In this document: in pieces, positions 8,547 through 16,919 of the stretch
Position numbering within the stretch: position 1 is the first letter of the stretch
Layout of the letters: each line of letters starts with the position of its first letter
Source: CAWBOY01 sp963790585
GTDB lineage: Bacteria; Planctomycetota; Planctomycetia; Gemmatales; Gemmataceae
Direction: 5' to 3'
Assembly (NCBI GenBank): GCA_963790585.1
Contig: CAWBOY010000001.1
Location: 248,001-312,000 of the forward strand
DNA length: 64,000 nucleotides
Position numbers and translations under genes: made by a program
The notes under the pieces: generated by a model
What the model was told of the DNA's origin: nothing
What the model saw: the letters and a program-made list of their open reading frames with translations, nothing else
Database searches by the model: none

Positions 8547-9572
8547 ATGTCCGACGATCCGCGCATTTCGGAGCTCCTGCTGCGCTGGCGTGAGGCTCGG
8601 CGCGCTGGGACGGCTCCTTCGACTCTGGAGGAACTTTGTAGCGATTGCCCGGAATTGATCGGTGAAATTGTTCAACGACTCGCCGAGACGCGGGTGGGGC
8701 TGGACCGTATTGATACCGCTGTTCCAGTCAAAGCTGGCGAAACGAAGCACCGGATCTCGGCGGGCGACCAATTGGGCGGTTTTCGGCTGGTGCGCGAATT
8801 GGGTCGCGGCGGAATGGGCATCGTTTTTGAAGGTGAAGACATGACCCTGGGCAGGCGGGTAGCCCTAAAAATTCTCCTTCCCGAGCTAACGGATGAACCC
8901 TCACGCAAACGCTTCTTACGCGAGGCCCGCGCCGTGGCCGCGCTCAAGCACGATTATATCGTCGGCGTTTATCAAGTCAGCCAGCAAGACGACGCTCCCT
9001 ATCTCGTGATGGAATACCTTGAAGGCGAAACGCTGGATAACCGCTTGGATCGTGAAGGCTGGCTCACAGTTCACGAGGCGCTGCGGATTGCGCGGCAGAT
9101 CGCCGAGGGGCTGGCCGCCGCCCACAGTAAGGGCCTGATCCATCGCGATGTCAAGCCGGCCAACGTCTGGCTGGAGCAGCCGAATGATCGCGTCAAATTG
9201 CTCGACTTCGGCCTGGCCAAGCCGATCTCCTCCGACACAGCTGTGACCGTCGCCGGCGCCATCGTCGGCACCCCAGGATATATGGCCCCCGAGCAAATTT
9301 ACGGCGATACGCTTGACGGCCGAACGGATATTTACGCTCTTGGTTGTCTCTTGTTTCGCATGTTATCGGGGAAAACGCCTCATCAAGACCCCGATACGAT
9401 GAACCTCCTTCAGGCTGTGGTCGATCAAGACGCGCCTGATCTCGCCGGCGCGAATATCCCGCCCGCAGTGAGGCAGCTGCTCAAGGAAATGCTCGAGCGC
9501 AATCCAAATAGCGCCCGCACAATGCCGAGGCCGTCGCCGACCGGCTCCGTGAGCTGGAGCGAGACCTGCTGA
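8547..9572 (+). CDS. Ser/Thr protein kinase, N-terminal part of a receptor kinase split by a frameshift
   Basis: The N-terminal 70 residues are the short planctomycete-type leader (LLLRWREARRAG...LCSDCPEL). The Hanks-type kinase domain follows and has all key residues: GRGGMG loop at 86-91, Lys108, HRDVKPAN at 199-206, DFG at 220-222 and GTPGYMAPEQ at 241-250. The frame ends at 9572 in a foreign tail after ERNPNS. In the next frame the expected kinase C-terminus continues (RPHNAEAVADRLRELERDLL) and runs without a stop into the membrane segment and sensor domain at 9626-10954. One missing base near 9510-9518 explains this. The intact product would be a receptor kinase of about 800 residues. 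AAGGAG lies just before the ATG. Confidence 0.92.
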   Translation: MSDDPRISELLLRWREARRAGTAPSTLEELCSDCPELIGEIVQRLAETRVGLDRIDTAVPVKAGETKHRISAGDQLGGFRLVRELGRGGMGIVFEGEDMTLGRRVALKILLPELTDEPSRKRFLREARAVAALKHDYIVGVYQVSQQDDAPYLVMEYLEGETLDNRLDREGWLTVHEALRIARQIAEGLAAAHSKGLIHRDVKPANVWLEQPNDRVKLLDFGLAKPISSDTAVTVAGAIVGTPGYMAPEQIYGDTLDGRTDIYALGCLLFRMLSGKTPHQDPDTMNLLQAVVDQDAPDLAGANIPPAVRQLLKEMLERNPNSARTMPRPSPTGSVSWSETC

Positions 9573-9625
9573 CACCGAGTCAACAGCGCCTGACGACAAA
9601 GAAGGCCGCTCTGCCGGGCCGACGG

Positions 9626-10954
9626 TTGAACGCCGGGGTTTGGATTGGCACCCTTGTCATCGGGTTGGCGGCACTGGTCGGCGCGATCGCTCTCTATATC
9701 CGCATGACAGGCGGCACCAATTCGGGATCGGACGATAAGGGAGACGACGCGGTTGCAGCCGCCAAAGGCGAGCCTATTCGCGTCGGCGTCTTGCATTCGC
9801 TGCGCGGCACCTACGCTGCCAGCGAGCAGACGATGGTCGAGGCCATCGACCTGGCCGTCAAAGAGATCAACGACGCCGGCGGAGTCAAAGGCCGACAAAT
9901 CGAGCTGTTCGTCGCCGACGGTAACTCGGATGAACATGAGTTTGCCCGTATGGCCGAGAAGTTGATCACCGAAGACAAGGTATCGGTCATCTTTGGCTGC
10001 TGGAGTTCCGCGGCCCGCAAACAAGTCGCCGCCGTCTGCGAAAAGCACCATAACCTGCTGATCTACTCTTGCGTCTACGAGGGGCTGGAGCAATCTCCCA
10101 ATGTCATTTACGCCGGCGGCGCGCCGAATCAGCAACTTCAGCCCTCTGCCAAGTGGGCTTACAGTCAATGGGACAAACGACGCTTCTTCCTCGTCGGCTC
10201 CGATGCCGTGTTCTCGCGGGCGATGAACCAGATTTTGCGTGACGAAGTCCAAAAGCTCGGCGGTACCGTGGTCGGCGAGGAATACGTCGCCCTTGACGGC
10301 GTTGAGTTCGCGCCGATTGTCGCCAAGATCAAGCAAACCAAAGCCGACGTGATCTTCAATATGTTGGATGGCACCAACAGCAATTTTGCTTTCTTTCATG
10401 AGTTGCGCCGCTCTGGCGTGCGGGCCGCCGACGTCCCCACCTGTTGGCTCGGGATCGGCGAGGAGGAAATGAGCACTCTCCCGATCAAGGAGAGCATTGG
10501 CGACTTTTCCGCCAACCCCTATTTCCAGAGCATCGAATCGCCGGCGAACGAGCAGTTCTTGAAACGTTTCCGCCAACGCAACAAGGCGCGCGTCCATGTC
10601 AGCGATTCGACGGAGGCTTCCTATTGTGCCGTCAACCTGTGGAAGCTGGCCGTGGAAAAAGCCGGCTCCGCCGCGCCGACGAAAGTGTATGAAGCCGCGC
10701 GCGGCCAAACCTACGACGGCCCCGAAGGCCGCGTCCGCATCGACCCCAACAACCTCCATGCCTGGCGGACCGTTCGCGTCGCGCGGATGACCGATCAGCT
10801 CCATTTCGAGGTCGTTTTTACGACGCCCAAGCCCGTTCAGCCGGAGCCATTCCCGCCGACGCGCACCAAGGAGCAGTGGGAGAAATACCTGAAATCGCTC
10901 TACGACGGCTGGGGAGGCCGCTGGGAAGGGCCGCGAATCTCTCCGCCGAAGTGA
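9626..10954 (+). CDS. Urea/amide-type periplasmic substrate-binding sensor domain, C-terminal part of the receptor kinase
   Basis: The fold is that of the urea ABC-transporter receptor family (Peripla_BP_5, UrtA/AmiC-like): IRVGVLHSLRGTYA, EAIDLAVKEINDAGGVKGRQIE, FGCWSSAARKQV, PTCWLGIGEEE, and YDGPEGRVRID. It follows a single membrane segment (WIGTLVIGLAALVGAIALYI) and no signal peptide of its own, so it belongs to the kinase encoded immediately upstream in another frame. Planctomycete proteins with a kinase fused to an ABC substrate-binding domain are known to me from annotation. No permease or ATPase partner is nearby, so it is a sensor rather than a transporter subunit. The TTG at 9626 is not a convincing independent start. 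The ligand cannot be read from sequence. Confidence 0.85.
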   Translation: MNAGVWIGTLVIGLAALVGAIALYIRMTGGTNSGSDDKGDDAVAAAKGEPIRVGVLHSLRGTYAASEQTMVEAIDLAVKEINDAGGVKGRQIELFVADGNSDEHEFARMAEKLITEDKVSVIFGCWSSAARKQVAAVCEKHHNLLIYSCVYEGLEQSPNVIYAGGAPNQQLQPSAKWAYSQWDKRRFFLVGSDAVFSRAMNQILRDEVQKLGGTVVGEEYVALDGVEFAPIVAKIKQTKADVIFNMLDGTNSNFAFFHELRRSGVRAADVPTCWLGIGEEEMSTLPIKESIGDFSANPYFQSIESPANEQFLKRFRQRNKARVHVSDSTEASYCAVNLWKLAVEKAGSAAPTKVYEAARGQTYDGPEGRVRIDPNNLHAWRTVRVARMTDQLHFEVVFTTPKPVQPEPFPPTRTKEQWEKYLKSLYDGWGGRWEGPRISPPK

Positions 10955-10994
10955 CGAACATGCGACGATAAACTGATTTTTTTGGAGCAGCGCT

Positions 10995-11867
10995 TTGATC
11001 GAATACGATCGCTATGCTTGGTGGCGCGTCACGTTTTCGTTCCACGGAACCGTCTTACCGCGCATCCTCGGGCGAGTCGGACTATTGACGGGCCTCAGCC
11101 TGGCACTCTGTATGCTCGATGCGTTCGTTCTGCAGCGGTTTGGCAATCCTCTGCCGGCGCTCGACCAGTTAGGGCACACAGTCTTGGGCGTCGCGCTCGG
11201 CATGTTGATCGTCTTTCGGACCAATACAGCCCATGCTCGCTATTGGGATGCGCGTATTCACTGGGGCGCGATCATCAACGCCTCGCGCAACCTCGCGCGC
11301 ACCGGCGCGTCCTACGGCGGCCCGGCCGAAGACCTGGCCCGATTTATTTCAGCCTTTGCCATAGCTTTGCGTCAAAAATTACGCGGCTCGCGCGACTTCA
11401 CGGAGCTGCGCCCTCTTGTCGGCGGCCGAGTCTACGAAGAAATGAACAAGACCACCGATGCTCCTGCCGTCGTCACTCGGGCTATGAGTGACTGGGTCCG
11501 CCGTCGGTCCGGTGAAGGCCGGCTTAGTCCGCCCGTCACCTTGCGCATGGAAGAATTGATTTGTTCCCTGGTCGACCATCAGGGCGGCTGTGAGAGAATT
11601 CTACGAACGCCGATGCCGTTCGCTTACGCCTCGCTTATCAAGCAGATTTTGTTGTTATACCTGGCATCATTGCCGTTCGTGCTGGTCGCCAAGATGGGTT
11701 TCGCAGCCCCGCTCGTCGTGGCTGTGGTAGCGATCGGCATGCTCGGCATCGAGGATGCCGGCGTGGAATTGGAGAATCCCTTCAGCACGGAGCCCAATGC
11801 TCTGCCGCTGGAAGTTCTGTGCGACACGATCGCCAAGGACGTGGCCGCGGCTGCGGCGGAAGTATAA
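10995..11867 (+). CDS. Bestrophin-like (UPF0187) anion channel
   Basis: A 290-residue membrane protein. Family marks: an aromatic N-terminus (YDRYAWWRVTFSFHGTVLPRI in pieces), LGMLIVFRTNTAHARYWDAR, WGAIINASRNLAR, and the C-terminal GIEDAGVELENPFSTEPNALPL, in which the acidic block matches the bestrophin cytosolic region. There are four hydrophobic segments (about 25-45, 60-75, 210-235, 238-255). Bestrophins form pentameric anion or cation channels; some carry bicarbonate. The start is TTG with GGAG seven bases before it, 40 bp after the sensor-kinase stop and in the same direction, so co-transcription is likely. Confidence 0.9.
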   Translation: MIEYDRYAWWRVTFSFHGTVLPRILGRVGLLTGLSLALCMLDAFVLQRFGNPLPALDQLGHTVLGVALGMLIVFRTNTAHARYWDARIHWGAIINASRNLARTGASYGGPAEDLARFISAFAIALRQKLRGSRDFTELRPLVGGRVYEEMNKTTDAPAVVTRAMSDWVRRRSGEGRLSPPVTLRMEELICSLVDHQGGCERILRTPMPFAYASLIKQILLLYLASLPFVLVAKMGFAAPLVVAVVAIGMLGIEDAGVELENPFSTEPNALPLEVLCDTIAKDVAAAAAEV

Positions 11868-11927
11868 AAATGTTAGTGAACTAACGGGCCAAGCGCGGGT
11901 GTGGCGTTCTATCACAGGAACGAAATC

Positions 11928-12782
11928 ATGTATCCTTTTGTCACCGTCGTCTTCTCCGGATTATGCACCATCGTCTTACTCATTGATGCCGCTGTCGCCA
12001 CCGAACCTCCCGCGAAACCTTACGAATCGCCGTACTCCGTCAAGTTTAGCGTTCCCGTGTCCAGCCTGCTCAAAGACATCCAGGGGGCGCGCGGCAATAG
12101 CAAGGACGAGTCCTCGTGCCCTTATTCCGAATGGTACTCGAAGAGTACGCGCGACCGTTATGGAGCCTGGGGCCCGCCGGCCCACCAATATCCCGCTCCG
12201 AGTGAAATCGTGGACAAGCCGCTTCAATGGCGCCGCGAGCGCGTGATCGCCGTGGCTCTACGCTTCCAGGGCTACGGCTATCAGCATCATCACGTTCCCG
12301 ATTGGGATCCACCCAAAGGCTGGCCCTGGAAAGAAACAGCTGTTGGCCATAACGGCAAAGGTGTCGACTGCAGTAATCTCACTGCGTTCGTGTACAACTT
12401 AGGCTTTGGCCTCAAACCGACAGGTGCGATCAAGGAACAATCGGAGCTAACAGAATTTCCCGGACCAGGGCCTGGCAAGACCACACCCGTCGAACGGATC
12501 GAGCTGCCGAAAAGTTATGCTGAGCTGGTCAAGACTCTCAAGACCGGCGACCTCGTTTATATCCGCAGTCGCAAAGGGGAAGTGTCTCACGTCGTTCTTT
12601 GGGTAGGCGACATTGGCAGGGCACCCGGTGATACGCCCTTGATCCTCGACAGTCATGGCGAGGGCGTTAAGGATGCGCAAGGCACCGTCATTCCCTGTGG
12701 CGTCCATTTGCGACCGTTCGCGGAAAACTCTTGGTATTTCAAGAGCGCCAGTCATGCCATCCGCGTCTTGCGTGACGAGTAG
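11928..12782 (+). CDS. Secreted NlpC/P60-family cysteine hydrolase
   Basis: 284 residues with a signal peptide at 1-25. The hydrolase core shows catalytic Cys148 in KGVDCSNLTAFVYN and His221 in EVSHVVLWVG, the usual NlpC/P60 arrangement. About 90 residues precede the core (SSLLKDIQGARG...PHQYP) with no recognised fold. Such enzymes cut peptidoglycan peptides or related amide bonds; the exact substrate here is unknown. The ATG at 11928 follows AGGAA and begins the signal peptide, so the upstream extension to 11901 is rejected. It lies 60 bp after the bestrophin gene and may be the last gene of that unit; a long palindrome follows the stop. Confidence 0.85.
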   Translation: MYPFVTVVFSGLCTIVLLIDAAVATEPPAKPYESPYSVKFSVPVSSLLKDIQGARGNSKDESSCPYSEWYSKSTRDRYGAWGPPAHQYPAPSEIVDKPLQWRRERVIAVALRFQGYGYQHHHVPDWDPPKGWPWKETAVGHNGKGVDCSNLTAFVYNLGFGLKPTGAIKEQSELTEFPGPGPGKTTPVERIELPKSYAELVKTLKTGDLVYIRSRKGEVSHVVLWVGDIGRAPGDTPLILDSHGEGVKDAQGTVIPCGVHLRPFAENSWYFKSASHAIRVLRDE

Positions 12783-12790
12783 CCGAATGA

Positions 12791-12874
12791 ACCGAGCCTG
12801 AAGCGTAAGCGAAGAGCATTTATATTTGCCAAATTAGAAATACAAATGCTCTTCGCTTACGCTTCAGGCTCGGT
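12791..12874. repeat. Large palindrome (family B), complete copy
   Basis: Arms of about 32 bases (ACCGAGCCTGAAGCGTAAGC... and its complement) enclose a short AT-rich centre. It starts eight bases after the NlpC/P60 stop. A half copy lies at 39974-40020. It could fold as a terminator for genes converging from both sides. Confidence 0.85.
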
Positions 12875-12897
12875 AGGTTCGCGAACAAGACAACCCA

Positions 12898-13519
12898 TCA
12901 GGAACGGATGCCGGAACGGGACTGCCAGGTGAGTTCGGAACGGTGTGGGCAGCGGCAACGCCAAATGCCTTCTTTTGGTCGCCGCACTCGGAAATGGACG
13001 GTTTGGCATCCGGCGCACTTCGCTTCCCAGTTGGCAGCCGACTCGTAAGTAATCGGTGCATCCGACTGGGACACCGGGACACCGCGGTATGTGAAAATAA
13101 GCACAGAGTGTGCTTCGCATCGGCAGCGGTAACCAGTAATTCGCTCGGGTCGTTTGTAGCGATGCCAGGTTTTCTGGCAACTTGGGCAGGTGGCCTGCCA
13201 ATCGCCAGGCATCACTACTGCCTGCTGCGAATTGTCACGAGCGCGGTGTCGCCCCCAAGCGAACGGCCACCGCCTTCCATGCCGGACCATGGCGGGCGGT
13301 GGGCCCGGCCAAGGCATGGGCTATCTCGTGCAGCAGCGTATCGAGAACCGAATCCGCGGGACTATTGCGAGCGTAATACTCCGCTATTTCGATCCGTTTC
13401 CTATGGTATTTACAAACGCCCAGCTGACGCTTGCTATCGGCGAAGCCGAACGTCCAGCCCACCAAACCGTGCCTCGCCATTTCTCGGCCGGCGATAGCTT
13501 CCAGGTCCTTCAAATCCAT
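12898..13519 (-). CDS. SprT-like zinc metalloprotease domain protein, frameshifted
   Basis: The start at 13519 (GGAG eight bases upstream) gives a 94-residue frame with the zinc motif HEIAHAL at 64-70 and the third likely ligand His77 in ARHGPAW, as in SprT-like proteins. The frame stops at 13235 after LGATPRS. The next frame continues as ARDNSQQAVVMPGDW, then three Cys-pair blocks (CPSCQKTWH, CRCEA, CAGCQTVHFR, CRCPHR), which is the normal zinc-ribbon C-terminus of this family. One missing base near 13240-13250 would restore a single protein of about 205 residues. Bacterial SprT-like proteins are little studied; eukaryotic SPRTN cuts DNA-protein crosslinks. Confidence 0.8.
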
Positions 13520-13579
13520 GTCCTAATCTCCGGCATGTCGAAGCAACGGAACGCCATGTTACGATACTTGATCGTCGAT

Positions 13580-14065
13580 TCAAAACATCGCCGGCAACCC
13601 GATCATGCGCCGCCACATAGAGAGTTGGCCCAGGTGAACGCCCAGATGCCCGGTCAACAAAAACGCGATGGCATCCTTGATCGTAGGCAGGATGTCTTTG
13701 CTGAATGGATTCGTGGAGGGTTGAGCAAACAGTTCGTCGGCGGTTGCCGTGATGGCAAACCGCAGATGTTGAAATCCCTCATCGACCGCGAGGACGAGCT
13801 CGCCCTTGGTAGGATAGGTGCTGCGCGTTACCACCGTTTTCGAACCGGGGCCAAAGAGCGTTGTCCACTCTGTCGGAAGCCTCTTCTCGGCGCCAAGAAG
13901 ACTCCGGCCTCGGTCCGTTGAGAATGCAAGATGGCCGAGAATCCAGGCAGGATGGTTGACATCGGGCAATGGCTGCTCAGTCATCCGATCGTCGGCCACG
14001 TCTTTGATAAGCATGTGACAATAACGGAGCAGCATTTGATTGACGTTTTGTTCCGTATCGAGCAT
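13580..14065 (-). CDS. DinB-family protein
   Basis: 161 residues forming a four-helix bundle of the DinB/YfiT type. Likely metal-binding histidines are in PAWILGHLAF and in LTGHLGVHLGQLSMWRRM, both standard positions. Proteins of this family include thiol-dependent transferases using mycothiol or bacillithiol, but many have no known role. AAGGAG lies seven bases before the ATG, so the start is firm. It is divergent from the YaeR-like gene at 14177. Confidence 0.87.
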   Translation of the reverse strand: MLDTEQNVNQMLLRYCHMLIKDVADDRMTEQPLPDVNHPAWILGHLAFSTDRGRSLLGAEKRLPTEWTTLFGPGSKTVVTRSTYPTKGELVLAVDEGFQHLRFAITATADELFAQPSTNPFSKDILPTIKDAIAFLLTGHLGVHLGQLSMWRRMIGLPAMF

Positions 14066-14176
14066 GGGAGGTCTCCTTAATAGCTGCGCGGGATCGAGGG
14101 CGATGCCGAATTCAGGTTGATAAATAGTATTACTAAAACCGCGGTAAACGGACGGAATCTTTACAAGGCCAGGTCA

Positions 14177-14563
14177 ATGCACATTCTACGGACTCACCAC
14201 GTCGCCATCATCTGCGCGGATTACCAGAAATCCCGGCATTTCTACACGACAATTCTTGGCCTGGAAATCGTCTCGGAGGTGTATCGAGCCGAGCGACAGT
14301 CGTACAAGCTGGATCTGCGCTTGCCGGACCAGACCCAGATCGAGCTATTCTCGTTCACGAATCCGCCCCAGCGTCCGAGTTACCCGGAAGCCTGCGGGCT
14401 GAGACATTTGGCGTTCGAAGTTGACGACATCTATCAATCCGTCCAAGACTTGGAGGGCCAGGGAGTCGCCGTCGAAAAGATTCGTGTGGACGAATGGACG
14501 GGCAAGAAGTTTACCTTCTTTGTCGACCCGGACGGGTTGCCATTGGAGCTATACGAACGATGA
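14177..14563 (+). CDS. VOC-family protein, YaeR/GloA2-like
   Basis: 129 residues, the same length as E. coli YaeR. The N-terminus LRTHHVAIICADYQKSRHFY, the centre IELFSF...PEACGLRHLAFEVDDI and the C-terminus FTFFVDPDGLPLELYE follow YaeR almost block by block. The family is a glyoxalase/vicinal-oxygen-chelate fold; metal ligands are expected at His8, Glu near IELFSF, His in LRHLAF and the final Glu. The substrate is unknown. The frame is open upstream to 14117, but the ATG at 14177 matches the family start. Confidence 0.9.
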   Translation: MHILRTHHVAIICADYQKSRHFYTTILGLEIVSEVYRAERQSYKLDLRLPDQTQIELFSFTNPPQRPSYPEACGLRHLAFEVDDIYQSVQDLEGQGVAVEKIRVDEWTGKKFTFFVDPDGLPLELYER

Positions 14564-14564
14564 T

Positions 14565-15697
14565 TCAAGAATAGCGCTGGTATCGGCTCCCGGGCAATCG
14601 TTGGATCACTTTTTTCATCTCCAGCATCATCAACAGGGTGGCGAGCGACTGTGCCGTAAGCATTAGTTTTTGGACCATCTCGTCCGTACTCCGTGGCCCA
14701 TCCTGGAGGAACTCCCACACCCGTTGCTCGGATTCATCGAGGACTGGAAGTGGCACAGCCGGTTCGGGGGGCTTGGAGGTTTCCGTCGCTTTGCGCTCGG
14801 CCGCCACTTTCTGAGCCACATACGACACGCCGTGGATTTCCTCCAGGATGTCATCCACATTTCGGCACAGGACGGCACCTTTGCGGATCAATTCATTGCA
14901 GCCGGCGCCCCAGTCGCCATCGACGGCGCCGGGCACGGCGAGGACGGGTCGGCCCTGTTCGGCGGCATGAGTGGCCGTGATGAGCGCGCCGCTCTTGGCC
15001 CCCGCTTCGACGATCACCACCGCTGTTGATAGCCCACTGATAATGCGATTGCGGGCCGGGAAGAGCGGTGCCATCGGCTCCTGGTCCATGCTCGATTCCG
15101 TCATGATGGCGCCGGCAGCTTCGACTTCGTTGGCCAGGCCCACATGTTCCGGTGGATAAATGCGCGACAGGCCGCCCGCCAGGACCGCCAATGTCCGACC
15201 ACCTGCCTCGAGCGCTGCCCGGTGCGCGATGCCATCGATACCCCGGGCAAGGCCGGAGATTACTGTGATGCCGGCCCGCGCCAATCCGGAGGCGAGCTTG
15301 GTGGTCACACGTCGCCCGTATTCAGAGTGTTCCCGTGATCCCACCAGGGCGACCGCGTAGGAATCCTTGGCAAGGATCTGGCCACGGACATACAGGAGAT
15401 GTGGCGAGTCCTCAAGCTCGGCCAAATAGGCTGGATACTCCGGCGTGCCACGCGCAAGAACTTGGACATTGAGCCGAGCAATACGGGCCAGCTCCGCTTC
15501 AGGATTCGCAGCGGCGAGACCGCGAGCGACCTTATTAGCGAGCTTGTTGCCGAAGCCAGGAACCTGGAGGAGCTGAGCTACCGTTGCCTTGGCGCATCGC
15601 CCGCTGAGCCGAAATGGCGCAACAGCGCAGCCGTCAACACCGGCCCAAGACCGGGCGTCAATTGCAGAGCGAGCAGGTCGCGTACATCCTCCGCCAT
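14565..15697 (-). CDS. dprA: DNA-processing protein DprA, frameshifted near the N-terminus
   Basis: DprA binds single-stranded DNA and loads RecA during natural transformation. The Rossmann-like core is present: VALVGSREHSEYGRR, VISGLARGIDGIAHRAAL, GGLSRIYPPEH, FPARNRIISGL, VVEAGAKSGALITA, and a C-terminal winged-helix-like part. The open frame reads back past 15590 into a sequence that does not fit. The true N-terminus is one frame over, starting with ATG at 15697 (MAEDVRDLLALQLTPGLGP then LTAALLRHFGSAGDA), and the two join if one base is restored near 15585-15592. Total about 377 residues, normal for the family. A family A palindrome sits just upstream. Confidence 0.88.
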
Positions 15698-15708
15698 CGA
15701 TTGCGTCC

Positions 15709-15735
15709 TTTATAGCGCCGCCGGCTTGCCGGCGG
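15709..15735. repeat. TATATA-associated palindrome (family A), copy 2
   Basis: TTTATA then CCGCCGGCTTGCCGGCGG, 12 bases upstream of the dprA ATG, between dprA and aroB. Confidence 0.75.
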
Positions 15736-15778
15736 TGGAATTGGCGTGATTGCAATTATACGAAATCAGTCTGATTTT

Positions 15779-15803
15779 CCCTCGGCAAGCTGGGGGCTAT
15801 ATA
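15779..15803. repeat. TATATA-associated palindrome (family A), copy 3, overlapping the aroB stop
   Basis: CCCTCGGCAAGCTGGGGG then CTATATA. In the aroB direction the last codons GTC CTT ATA TAG run into the element, so its TATATAG supplies the stop codon. Confidence 0.75.
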
Positions 15804-16870
15804 AGGACGGCGCGGACCTCGTCTTCCGATACGCCGTCGACCAATTGGGCGGCTCCGAGTCGTGTTGGCAACACGAAGCGCAGCTGGCCGGCGAGCGCCT
15901 TTTTGTCGTTGCGCATCACGGCCAACAGGTCGGCGACGGGCCACGCGAGCGGCTTGGTCGGAAGGCCAAACGCCGCCAATAATCTTGTTTGACGCTCTGT
16001 AATATCGGAATCAAGGAGGCCGCGGCGTTCGGCCAATTGGGCGGCGCAGACCATCCCCGCTGCGACCGCTTCGCCATGAAGCCAGGCCCCGTAGCCGCCG
16101 ACGGTCTCGAAGGCATGCGCGAACGTATGGCCATAATTCAGGACAGCGCGCAGGCCGGTCAGCTCACGTTCGTCCTGCTCGACGATCGAGGCCTTGAGTT
16201 CGCAGCTTCGCGCGACGACATGACGGAGCGCGGCCGGCTCCCGGTTGAGAAGGGCCGCAACATGATTTTCGAGCCAAACGAAAAAGTCGGCATCCAGGCT
16301 GACGCCATACTTGACGACCTCGGCCAAACCACTGCGATATTCGCGGTCCGGCAACGTGCTTAGAAATGCCGTATCGATCCATACGCCCGCCGGCTGATGG
16401 AACGCGCCGATGAGATTTTTCGCCTTGGGATGATTGATCCCGACCTTGCCACCCACGGAGCTATCGACCATGGCAAGCAACGTCGTCGGCACCATGAGTA
16501 ATGGCAGACCACGATTGAACGTCGCGGCTGCAAAACCGGCGAGATCGCCGATGACGCCGCCGCCGACCGCGACGACAAGCGTCTGCCGATCGGCTTTGGA
16601 TTCGGCAAGGGCGTCATATAGGTGAGATAGTGAGGCGACAGATTTTTGCTTCTCGCCGGGGGGCAGGGTGTGGATGAGAGTTCGGAATCCCGGCGCGGCA
16701 AGGGCTTTGGCGACCGTTTCCGCGTGCGGTTTGACATTTTCGTCGGTGATGACAAAGGCCAGCGAACTGGAGGAGCGCTCGCGCACGAAGGGACCGATAC
16801 CGGCGATATCGTTCGTGACGATGTGGATGTCGTAGCTTCGTTCGGAGAGGTGGACGCGGATGGTGTGCAT
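15797..16870 (-). CDS. aroB: 3-dehydroquinate synthase
   Basis: 357 residues, the usual AroB length. The enzyme converts DAHP to 3-dehydroquinate in the shikimate pathway using NAD and a divalent metal. Visible marks: NAD-binding GGGVIGD at 103-109, VPTTLLAMVDSSVGGKVGIN, the metal-ligand segments LAEVVKYG, NYGHTFAHAFE and WLHGEAVAAG, all in order. Cytoplasmic. The gene ends in the conserved-length tail EDEVRAVLI, whose final Ile and stop come from the palindromic repeat at 15779-15803. It follows two zinc-ribbon membrane-protein genes on the same strand but has no functional tie to them that I can see. Confidence 0.96.
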   Translation of the reverse strand: MHTIRVHLSERSYDIHIVTNDIAGIGPFVRERSSSSLAFVITDENVKPHAETVAKALAAPGFRTLIHTLPPGEKQKSVASLSHLYDALAESKADRQTLVVAVGGGVIGDLAGFAAATFNRGLPLLMVPTTLLAMVDSSVGGKVGINHPKAKNLIGAFHQPAGVWIDTAFLSTLPDREYRSGLAEVVKYGVSLDADFFVWLENHVAALLNREPAALRHVVARSCELKASIVEQDERELTGLRAVLNYGHTFAHAFETVGGYGAWLHGEAVAAGMVCAAQLAERRGLLDSDITERQTRLLAAFGLPTKPLAWPVADLLAVMRNDKKALAGQLRFVLPTRLGAAQLVDGVSEDEVRAVLI

Positions 16871-16919
16871 TTAGGATTCCAATGAATCAATTAAAATACA
16901 ATAATGATGCAAAGGCTTA

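Noticed and set aside
9500..9640. Programmed frameshift joining kinase and sensor
   Set aside because: No slippery heptamer or following pseudoknot is apparent, and similar single-base breaks occur in unrelated genes across the window.
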